DNA of 39,969 bases from Phycisphaerales bacterium (lineage in GTDB: Bacteria; Planctomycetota; Phycisphaerae; UBA1845): the NCBI GenBank assembly GCA_013140575.1, contig JABFSN010000046.1, forward strand, positions 1-39,969. Direction: 5' to 3'. The position numbers and the translations under genes were made by a program. Below, one piece after another: positions 18,112 through 24,950 of this stretch (positions within the stretch are counted from its first letter, which is position 1; the number at the start of each line of letters is the position of its first letter). The notes beneath the pieces are model-generated. The model saw only the letters and a program-made list of their open reading frames with translations. It was not told where the DNA came from and did not search any database.

Positions 18112-18815
18112 ATCTGATGCCGCCGGAGATGCGCCGGCGTCGCTTCTTGATCGACCGCGCCAAGAGCTGGGGCACGCTCTTGGGCATTGCCGTGGCTTCC
18201 CTGGCGGGCAGCGGTTTCGCGTTGCAGTCGCGCGCCGCGGTGCTGCGGACTCGATGTGCGGTCGGTGACACACTGGCCGAGGACTTCGCCCGCGCCCGGG
18301 TGCGCACGGAGCAATTGAAGAGCCGTCAGGCGGCGTTCGTGGACAAGCAGCGGGCGCTGAATGATTTGGTTCGAAGCAAACACTGGTCCGACGTCGTGCG
18401 CCGCGTGGCCGGGGCGGCCGATGACGCGATCTGGTTGTGGGAATTGCGACTGCACCACGACGCGAAGCCGTCCGGCGGGGGGGGGAGTGGCGCAGGGTTT
18501 ACAAACGGCGTCGGAGGCGAATCGGCGGAGGAGAGCACATTGCCATCGGCGCGGCTGGTGCTGTCCGGGTTTGCGGTCAACAATTCGGAATTCGCATCTT
18601 TTCTGTCGCGGCTCAATAACATCGCGGGCATTCGAAGCGCGGAGCCGAAGCTGGTTCGGACCGGTTCGCTGTTGAACGGAACCTTGCTTGAATTCTCCAT
18701 CGCGGCAGTCGTCGACCCGGCGAAGGGCGCACGCGAGACGCGCGCGATGCTTGCGCCCGCAACGGCCGAACGACTGGCCTTTGCCGGCGATCGACGGCCG
18801 GGGGCGGCTCCATGA
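18099..18815 (+). CDS. pilN: Pilus assembly protein PilN
   Basis: A 238-aa bitopic membrane protein. It opens with MQALNLMPPEMRRRR, the PilN N-terminal motif that binds PilM, followed by a single transmembrane helix at about residues 26-45. The periplasmic part has an Arg/Ala-rich coiled region and then the ferredoxin-like domain, where LVLSGFAVNNSEFASFL is the recognisable strand-helix signature. A Gly/Ser-rich loop near 125-140 interrupts it. PilN pairs with PilO in the alignment complex. Confidence 0.88.
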   Translation: MQALNLMPPEMRRRRFLIDRAKSWGTLLGIAVASLAGSGFALQSRAAVLRTRCAVGDTLAEDFARARVRTEQLKSRQAAFVDKQRALNDLVRSKHWSDVVRRVAGAADDAIWLWELRLHHDAKPSGGGGSGAGFTNGVGGESAEESTLPSARLVLSGFAVNNSEFASFLSRLNNIAGIRSAEPKLVRTGSLLNGTLLEFSIAAVVDPAKGARETRAMLAPATAERLAFAGDRRPGAAP

Positions 18816-19402
18816 GGCTCCTTTCGCGATTGCGCCTGACCGGCGCCGACTGGGCGTTCGTCACCGTTCTGCTGGTGGTGACCGGCGGAACGGCCTGGCG
18901 GTGGCATGCGCCGGCTGTTGCAGAGATCGCGGAATTGACGGAGCGAATCGTCGAGCGGGACAACGAGCGGGCGGCGCTGAGTCGCCTTCAGACGGAGATT
19001 GAGACTTCCGACGCGGCAACGGCCTCTTTGGAGACGCGTCTGGCGGCTTACGAGCATGCGGCATTGACCTCTTCGACGAACAGCGACTATCTCGGGGTTG
19101 TGTCGCGGCTACAGGAAGAGTGCCGGTTGACGATCAAGCAATTGTCGCCCGGACCCACGCGATCGGAGGCCGGGTACGATGTTCGTCCGGTGGAGATCGT
19201 GGCGACCGGCGACTTCGGCGACGCGCTTTGCTTTTTGGAGGCGCTCGATTTGTCTTTTTCGGCGGGGCGGATGGCCGGTCTTCGCCTCTATGCGGAAGCG
19301 GACAAGCCAAACTGTGAGCTGTCGGTCGGTCTCGAGCTGTATGTAGCGCCGGCCGCCGCAGTGCCCGACGCGACTGATCGGGAACCTGAAGCGGGCGATT
19401 GA
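18812..19402 (+). CDS. pilO: Pilus assembly protein PilO
   Basis: A 196-aa bitopic protein overlapping pilN by 4 bp (ATGA). One hydrophobic helix at residues 13-30 is followed by a Glu/Arg-rich coiled coil (about 35-80) and a periplasmic ferredoxin-like domain (VEIVATGDFGDALCFLEAL near residue 130). This arrangement and its place after pilN identify PilO. Sequence conservation in the family is low, so the call rests on architecture and gene order. Confidence 0.85.
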   Translation: MRLLSRLRLTGADWAFVTVLLVVTGGTAWRWHAPAVAEIAELTERIVERDNERAALSRLQTEIETSDAATASLETRLAAYEHAALTSSTNSDYLGVVSRLQEECRLTIKQLSPGPTRSEAGYDVRPVEIVATGDFGDALCFLEALDLSFSAGRMAGLRLYAEADKPNCELSVGLELYVAPAAAVPDATDREPEAGD

Positions 19403-19403
19403 A

Positions 19404-20129
19404 ATGCATCGTGGCCGAAGACAATGGGTGCTTGTCGGCGTGCCGGGCGTTGTTCTTGTCGGGGTCGCCGTGTATCGCTTGCAAGACGGAGGAACGCCCC
19501 CGGTATCCGAGGCGGCGAGCATTGACGCGCCGTTCGGTTCGACGGTTTCCTACGAAACGATCCGTTCGCCGCACATGGACAAGGCGTGGCGATTGCCCAT
19601 GCCTGAAGAGTTCGTCGAGGCGCGCAGCGGCGTCTATGCACGGCCATTGAACGATCCATTTGTTCTTTCGGACCGCATCCGCCGTGCCGTTCAGGGAGCG
19701 AGCGGCGCCGCGAAGGACGACCGCTCGTCGCCCATTGCTCCGCCTGTAATCGAAGGCCCGCCGCCTGCCGTGCGCAGTTGTTTCGAGACTGGAGGAGAGT
19801 GGTTCGCGGAAATCGGCGGGCGAATCCACCGGGTCGGGGACACGGTGATCGGTTTTCGCATTACGCGAATCGACCGGAATGCCGTGGCATTCATACCGAC
19901 TGGTGCAGGGGACGCATCATCATCGGCCGGCGACGATCCGGCGTGTCTCTTGCGGGTGGGTCCGATGACCCTGCGATTAGTCGGTGGTCGGTGGGTGGCG
20001 CCCGGGGACAGCCAGAGTGCGTTTACGTCTCCTGTCGGACTGAATGAGTCGCTCGGCGCGACCGCGCCGTATGTGATTGATCCGGGAACGGGAATCGTGG
20101 AGGTGCGAGTCGGTGAGGGCTATGAATAG
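19404..20129 (+). CDS. PilP/GspC-like periplasmic connector
   Basis: A 241-aa protein with one N-terminal transmembrane helix (about residues 8-23) and a mostly periplasmic body rich in Pro. Near residues 132-165 the sequence GEWFAEIGGRIHRVGDTVIG and the following strand VTRI-like segment resemble the HR beta-domain of PilP and GspC, which contacts the outer-membrane secretin. Gene order after pilO supports this. It starts 1 bp after pilO and its end overlaps the first pseudopilin gene by 8 bp. No secretin gene is present in the window. Confidence 0.65.
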   Translation: MHRGRRQWVLVGVPGVVLVGVAVYRLQDGGTPPVSEAASIDAPFGSTVSYETIRSPHMDKAWRLPMPEEFVEARSGVYARPLNDPFVLSDRIRRAVQGASGAAKDDRSSPIAPPVIEGPPPAVRSCFETGGEWFAEIGGRIHRVGDTVIGFRITRIDRNAVAFIPTGAGDASSSAGDDPACLLRVGPMTLRLVGGRWVAPGDSQSAFTSPVGLNESLGATAPYVIDPGTGIVEVRVGEGYE

Positions 20130-20679
20130 ACGATGCAATGGTGCCTGCCGGGTGCTTTGGCCGCGAGGACTGGCCTTTTCGCTCGTGGAGATCGTGACGG
20201 TTATTGTCATTCTTAGCATTTTGACGCTGATTGCCGTGCCGCTCATCGGCAACGTCAACACGTCAACCGGTGAAGCGGCTCTTCGCGGCAACATTGCCGC
20301 GCTGCGGAATGCCATCGAGTTGTACGCCAATCAGCACAACGGTCTGTATCCCGCGGCGGCCGGCGACGGGTCCAATGCCCTGGGGACGGAGGCCGCGTTC
20401 ACGGCCCAGTTGACCAAGTACTCCAACGCGGCGGGCGCCGTCTCGGCGTCGAAGAGTGCGTCGTACCCCTACGGGCCGTATCTGAAACAGGGTATACCCT
20501 CCGTGACGGCCGGACCGCTCGCTGGAAATAGTCAGGTTAGCGTGACCAATAGCGGCACGGCGTTGAGCGCCGACGGCTCGCCGACCAGCGCGTGGAAATA
20601 CAGCTACGTGACGGGTCAAGTGATCTGCAATTCGAGCGCGGCGTCCTCGGACGGCGTGACGACGTATGCACAATTCTAG
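20122..20679 (+). CDS. Major pseudopilin/type IV pilin (GspG/PilA-like)
   Basis: A 185-aa prepilin. Eighteen N-terminal residues precede the cleavage region LA-FSLVEIVTVIVILSIL, where Glu+5 is present but the residue before the cleavage point is Ala instead of the common Gly. The mature part is a hydrophobic helix followed by AALRNAIELYANQHNGLYP, the GspG-type spine. The C-terminal half is Ser/Ala/Tyr-rich and has a YPYGPYLKQGIP segment typical of GspG-like pilins. ATG at 20122 overlaps the upstream gene by 8 bp. Confidence 0.88.
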   Translation: MNRRCNGACRVLWPRGLAFSLVEIVTVIVILSILTLIAVPLIGNVNTSTGEAALRGNIAALRNAIELYANQHNGLYPAAAGDGSNALGTEAAFTAQLTKYSNAAGAVSASKSASYPYGPYLKQGIPSVTAGPLAGNSQVSVTNSGTALSADGSPTSAWKYSYVTGQVICNSSAASSDGVTTYAQF

Positions 20680-20693
20680 AGCGGGGACGACGC

Positions 20694-21236
20694 ATGGCAC
20701 CCAGCGTTGATCGGTGTGCAAGACCCCGCGGTCGCCGGGCGCGAGCCGCCGGTCGGTCGTCGGCGTTCACGCTGGTGGAGATGACCGCCGTCCTGTTCGT
20801 CATGGCGATTCTGGTTCTGCTGGTGCTGCCGGACGTGGCCTCGTCAAATCGGACGTATCGCCTGCAGTCCGCGGCCCACGAGGTACTGGCGGCGCTGCAG
20901 TTCGCGCAGTCGCAGTCAATTCAGACCGGGACGAGTTACGGGTGCGAAACGTCGATGAGCGCGAACACGATGCGGTGCTTTCAGGTGGTCGGGGCGCCGC
21001 CCTATCCGACGGTCAATCATCCGGTGAAGAAGACCTCTTATGCGGTCGATTTCGACACGCTGCCCGGGCATGGGGGGATTTCCATCACGGCCAGCACGTT
21101 CGCGTCCGAAACGGTGACTTTTGATTCACTGGGCAGCCCCAGCAGCGGCGGGTTCATCACCGTGTCGTTGAGCGGGTATTCCAGAAGGACCAATGTGTCG
21201 GCCATTACCGGCCGGATGGAGTTCAGCGATCCATGA
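20694..21236 (+). CDS. Minor pseudopilin GspH-like
   Basis: A 180-aa prepilin-like protein with a long Arg-rich leader of about 26 residues, then SSA-FTLVEMTAVLFVMAIL. Glu+5 is conserved, and Ala again precedes the cleavage site. The segment LQSAAHEVLAALQFAQSQSI just after the helix is the GspH/FimT signature. The C-terminal domain is beta-rich (Thr/Ser). ATG at 20694 lies 14 bp after the preceding gene. Confidence 0.85.
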   Translation: MAPSVDRCARPRGRRARAAGRSSAFTLVEMTAVLFVMAILVLLVLPDVASSNRTYRLQSAAHEVLAALQFAQSQSIQTGTSYGCETSMSANTMRCFQVVGAPPYPTVNHPVKKTSYAVDFDTLPGHGGISITASTFASETVTFDSLGSPSSGGFITVSLSGYSRRTNVSAITGRMEFSDP

Positions 21237-21604
21237 CTCGATGCCGTTGTATGTCACTGATTGACGCCATTGCGACACTGGTCGTGCTGGCGGCCGTGAC
21301 CGTGCCGATTGCGACGGGCGTCGCGTCGCTGTCGCGGGGAAGCATGCAGAACTACCGCGCCATGTCTGTGCGTTGCGAACTGGTTCGACAGGCCGAGGGG
21401 CTGCGGGCGGCGGCGTTTGACGACATCAACGTTGGCGCCACGACGGTTCCGATCAGCCTGCCGGGCGGGTCGGCCGATCTGACGACGACGGTGTCGCTGG
21501 CCGACTACGATGCCGACGCGGCAGTCGACGCGTCGTTCAAGCTGATTGTGATCGCGCTGGAAGACCGTGAAATTCGGTTTTACCGGAGTGATTGGAAGGA
21601 ATAG
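21233..21604 (+). CDS. Minor pseudopilin, GspI-like, atypical
   Basis: A 123-aa protein overlapping the GspH-like gene by 4 bp. It has a short basic leader and one hydrophobic helix (about residues 7-28), but the usual FTLxE motif is degraded to CMSLIDAIATLVVL, with Asp where Glu+5 would be expected. The position between GspH-like and GspJ-like genes, and the single helix with a small beta domain, suggest a GspI/PilV-type tip subunit. It may not be processed by the standard peptidase. Confidence 0.6.
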   Translation: MTRCRCMSLIDAIATLVVLAAVTVPIATGVASLSRGSMQNYRAMSVRCELVRQAEGLRAAAFDDINVGATTVPISLPGGSADLTTTVSLADYDADAAVDASFKLIVIALEDREIRFYRSDWKE

Positions 21605-21611
21605 CCGGGCG

Positions 21612-22010
21612 ATGATCGTATCTGGCAACATCGCGTGTCGATGCCGGGTCCGGGAAATGCGTAAACCGCGACGCCGGGCATCGATGAGCATCATGATCGT
21701 CATCCTCGCGGTGTCGGCCTCGCTGATCATCGCGTCGTCACTGGCATTGACGACGGGCGCCGCGGCCGTTCAACGAGGGGCCATGAATCGGGAGCAGGCG
21801 ACGTTTCTGGCGGACGCGGGATTCGAGCACGCCATGATGCGATTGAAGAGCGACCCCACCTGGCGTGCCGGATTCACGAATCAATCGCTGGGCGGCGGCA
21901 CGTACACCGTAACGCTGGTGGACGACACGGGGGACGTTATCGTGACCAGCACGGGCGTCGTGGGCACGATCAGCGTGCAAGTGATCAATCGAGTGGGATG
22001 GGGGTCATGA
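21612..22010 (+). CDS. PilX/GspK-type minor pilin-like protein
   Basis: A 132-aa protein with an Arg-rich N-terminus and a hydrophobic helix (MSIMIVILAVSASLIIASSL). The following segment, NREQATFLADAGFEHAMMRL, is the spine signature of the PilX/GspK N-terminal family. No classical GFTLVE site is visible. ATG at 21612 follows the previous gene by 7 bp with GGAAGGAA upstream; an ATG at 21657 would give a shorter leader and is possible. Confidence 0.68.
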   Translation: MIVSGNIACRCRVREMRKPRRRASMSIMIVILAVSASLIIASSLALTTGAAAVQRGAMNREQATFLADAGFEHAMMRLKSDPTWRAGFTNQSLGGGTYTVTLVDDTGDVIVTSTGVVGTISVQVINRVGWGS

Positions 22011-22780
22011 GCGCGATGCGGCGGCATCACCGCGGATTTACGCTGGTCGAGGTCATCGCAGCGGCCGTCGTGTTGGCGGCGATTTCGGCGGTGTCGTCGG
22101 CGTTGCTCGTCGGCGTGTTGCAGACCCAGCGGGCGGTGCTGGAGCAGCAGCGGCTGGACCGCATGGCCACGATCGCGTTGTTGCGAATGGAGTCGCACAC
22201 GCGGGAAGCGGCGGCGTTGTTCATTCCCAACGCCCATAACGTGACGCGTTCCATTCTGGCGGTGGCCTATCGATTCGACGATGACGGAGACGGTTTGTTT
22301 GACGAGGATCCGGCGGGGTCGGCCGACGCAAGCTGGGGCGTTACCGGATTCGACGACGACGGTGATGGCGCCGTTGACGAAGGGTTGCCGCTGGATGACG
22401 ACGAAGACGGCGCGGTAGACGAGGATCCGTTCAACGGCGTCGATGACGATAGCGACGGATGCGTCGACGAGGATTTCGGAACGGACATGGATGGTGTCGG
22501 CGTCGCGGACGATGACCTCGATCTGGCTGTCAACGAGGATGGCCACGATGCGATTGTGTATTACCTGGACGGCACCGATCTTTACGAATGGCATCCCGAC
22601 CTCGGCGGCAACGTCGTGGCCCAAAACGTATCCGGCTTGACGGTAACTTATGAAGCGCCTGCCGATGTACTTGCCTTGCCATCAGTTCTGATCCAACTCA
22701 ACCTGACCGCGGCGTCCGGCGACACACGAACTTTTCGGACGCGGTCCACGCTGCGAAACAACGGTCTGTTTGGTCAGTAA
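22007..22780 (+). CDS. GspJ-like minor pseudopilin with Asp-rich calcium-type insertion
   Basis: A 257-aa prepilin; ATG at 22007 overlaps the previous stop as ATGA. The cleavage site is canonical (RG-FTLVEVIAAAVVLAAI). After the helix and a GspJ-like domain (LRMESHTREAAALFI), residues of about 85-185 contain a series of DDDGDG, DDDEDG and DDDSDG loops separated by 10-20 residues. These have the spacing and Asp content of calcium loops like those in thrombospondin type 3 or dockerin repeats. The GspJ-like fold then resumes (IVYYLDGTDLYEWHP) to the end. This is the last gene of the operon. The insertion is unusual and would make the tip subunit calcium dependent, if it is folded as inferred. 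Confidence 0.85.
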   Translation: MSAMRRHHRGFTLVEVIAAAVVLAAISAVSSALLVGVLQTQRAVLEQQRLDRMATIALLRMESHTREAAALFIPNAHNVTRSILAVAYRFDDDGDGLFDEDPAGSADASWGVTGFDDDGDGAVDEGLPLDDDEDGAVDEDPFNGVDDDSDGCVDEDFGTDMDGVGVADDDLDLAVNEDGHDAIVYYLDGTDLYEWHPDLGGNVVAQNVSGLTVTYEAPADVLALPSVLIQLNLTAASGDTRTFRTRSTLRNNGLFGQ

Positions 22781-23016
22781 ACCACCGGATTGAGTTCGAG
22801 TACCTCGGTCGAAATCCGCCTTCCCAAATCTAATTTGGTCGAATCCTGGCGACGTTGTTGCGGCGGTTGTCCGTCTGGCACGTGAATTGCTTGCAGTTCC
22901 GATGTTGGTAAGGTTCGGGGCCGGGCGCGTTCGGCGTGTTGTCGAATCATCCCCATGAAGCGAATGGCCATGAAACGAAGCCGCGCCCGATTCCCGTTGG
23001 ATGTGGAGCACGCGAC
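22781..23016. other. Intergenic between pilus operon and cytochrome genes
   Basis: About 236 bp with no gene. A short inverted repeat, CCAAAT-cta-ATTTGG, lies just after 22826. No strong terminator or promoter is seen, although a promoter for the cytochrome genes is expected here. Confidence 0.4.
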
Positions 23017-24945
23017 ATGAACGGTTCGAGGCTGGCACTCTGGCGAAACACGACCACGTTGGTCGGCGCGGTGATCCTCGCCGGGGCGGTTTTGTTCATT
23101 GTCAGCTTTCTTTTTTTCGACATCTTGTCGCCTACGCCCAGTCCCTACCTAGGTCTGTTCACGTACCTGATTCTGCCCGGCGGGGCGGTAATCGGTGGAA
23201 TGATGATTGTGATCGGTTTGCTGGCGGCGCGGCGACGGTTGCGACGGGATCACGGCGACGAATCGCGGGCTGAATTCTATCCGCGAATCGACCTGAACAA
23301 TCGGCGGCATCGCCGGGCGCTGGCGACGGTGGGCATCGCCACGGCGGTCGCCCTGCCGGTCATCGGTCTGTTGAGTTACGAGGGGTATCACTACACAGAT
23401 TCCAACGAATTCTGCGGGCTGGTGTGTCACACGGTGATGACGCCGCAATACACGGCTTATCTCCAATCGCCGCACGCCCGCGTGTCGTGCGCCGAATGCC
23501 ACATCGGGGCGGGGGCGAGCTGGTACGTGAAGTCGAAATTGTCGGGCATCCGGCAGGTGCTGGCCGTCGCTACGGATTCGTTTCCGCGTCCGATCCCGCC
23601 GGCGATCCGGGAGTTGCGTCCGGCGACGGAGACGTGCCGCCAGTGCCATTGGCCGTCGAAATTCTACGGCGACCAACTCGTTCACAAGACCTATTTCGCA
23701 TCGGACGAAGCGAACAGTCCGCGGCATCTGCGCATGCTGATCCGCACGGGCGGCAGCGACCCGACCACGGGGCCGCCGTCGGGCATTCACTGGCACATGG
23801 CGCTGGGTTTCACCATCGAATACGTGGCCATTGACGATCTGCTGCAGGAGATTCCGTGGGTTCGGGTGACGGATCATGGCACCGGACGGAAGACCATCTA
23901 TCGTTCCGATGGAGCGGGCGTCACGGACCCGCCGCCGACCGGCATCCAGCGGACCATGGACTGCATGGACTGCCACAATCGCCCGACGCATATCTTCCGG
24001 GCGCCCGACGTCGCCGCAAACGTCGCGCTCAACGTTTATCCCAGCCTGCGGACGCTGCCCTACGCCAAACGGGAGATGGTGGCGGCACTGACGGCGTCTT
24101 ATCCGTCGCAGGACGAGGCCATCGTCGGGGTAATCCACCGTCTGCGACGTTTCTATCAGGAAACGATGCCGGAAGTGTGGCGAGCACGACACGACGACGT
24201 CGAAGAGATCGCGGCAACGACGGCCGAAATCTATAAGTCCAATTTTTTCCCGGAGATGAATGTTTCGTGGCAAACGTATCCCGACAACATCGGCCACAAG
24301 TTGTTTCCCGGCTGCTTTCGTTGCCACGAGGGCAATCACATTGACGAACGCGGCACGGCGATCAGCCACAACTGCGCTTCGTGCCACGAGTTTCTGACGC
24401 CGCAGGACGGCGAGACGTCTTCGCTGGTGGCGATCGGTGAGTTCGCCCATCCGGTGCCATTGGAAGGCATTCATGCGACATTGCGCTGTAATCTGTGTCA
24501 TTCGGGCGGCGCCGCGCCGCCCGCGACCTGTGACGGATGCCACGAAAACGTCTCCGCGTTGCGGGCGGGGAGCACGGTTCGATTCCAGCCGTTCAAGATT
24601 GCGGCCGATCCCATGGCGGCCGCAGTGAACTGCGACGGCTGTCACGACTTGTCCGTCCCGTTGAATGTCGCCACGATGGACGCGACTTGCGTCGACTGTC
24701 ACGAAGACGAGGCCGACGTTTACGGCGGAATGTTGCAGAAATGGCATGACGAACTGGAGCCGTCGTGGCAGACCGCCTACGACCGGGCGAATTCCGACAT
24801 ACGCTCGATTCTCGATGAATTGAAGGGCGCGGGCATGTACCATAATGTTGAAGCCGCGCGGGCGGTCATTCGCGGCGGATCCGGCGGCGCGGCTACGGCG
24901 GATCAAAACGCCGCAGTGGGAGAATCGAGTCGCAAACAGGATTAG
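23017..24945 (+). CDS. NapC/NirT-type membrane-anchored decahaem cytochrome c
   Basis: A 642-aa exported cytochrome. Hydrophobic helices lie near residues 14-35, 48-72 and 108-126. Ten CxxCH haem sites follow, at about residues 133, 158, 207, 316, 433, 453, 491, 505, 539 and 558. The first four, with the segment FCGLVCHTVM and CAECHIGAGASWYVKSK, resemble the tetrahaem NapC/NirT quinol dehydrogenase module. The last six form a second multihaem region. ATG at 23017 has GGAG eight bases upstream; the open frame begins earlier without a signal. It ends 5 bp before the next cytochrome gene. It is inferred to move electrons between the quinone pool and a periplasmic partner; the terminal substrate is unknown. 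Confidence 0.88.
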   Translation: MNGSRLALWRNTTTLVGAVILAGAVLFIVSFLFFDILSPTPSPYLGLFTYLILPGGAVIGGMMIVIGLLAARRRLRRDHGDESRAEFYPRIDLNNRRHRRALATVGIATAVALPVIGLLSYEGYHYTDSNEFCGLVCHTVMTPQYTAYLQSPHARVSCAECHIGAGASWYVKSKLSGIRQVLAVATDSFPRPIPPAIRELRPATETCRQCHWPSKFYGDQLVHKTYFASDEANSPRHLRMLIRTGGSDPTTGPPSGIHWHMALGFTIEYVAIDDLLQEIPWVRVTDHGTGRKTIYRSDGAGVTDPPPTGIQRTMDCMDCHNRPTHIFRAPDVAANVALNVYPSLRTLPYAKREMVAALTASYPSQDEAIVGVIHRLRRFYQETMPEVWRARHDDVEEIAATTAEIYKSNFFPEMNVSWQTYPDNIGHKLFPGCFRCHEGNHIDERGTAISHNCASCHEFLTPQDGETSSLVAIGEFAHPVPLEGIHATLRCNLCHSGGAAPPATCDGCHENVSALRAGSTVRFQPFKIAADPMAAAVNCDGCHDLSVPLNVATMDATCVDCHEDEADVYGGMLQKWHDELEPSWQTAYDRANSDIRSILDELKGAGMYHNVEAARAVIRGGSGGAATADQNAAVGESSRKQD

Positions 24946-24950
24946 ACGCC

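Noticed and set aside
22840-22860. tRNA-like segment (tcgaatcctgg)
   Set aside because: No acceptor stem or anticodon arm can be formed around it.
22781-23016. Promoter TTGCTT-N16-TAAGGT before the cytochrome genes
   Set aside because: Both boxes match the consensus poorly, and similar matches are expected by chance.
23149-24906. Long antisense open frame (585 codons) opposite the decahaem cytochrome
   Set aside because: Arg-rich shadow with no domain; the plus-strand frame has ten haem motifs.
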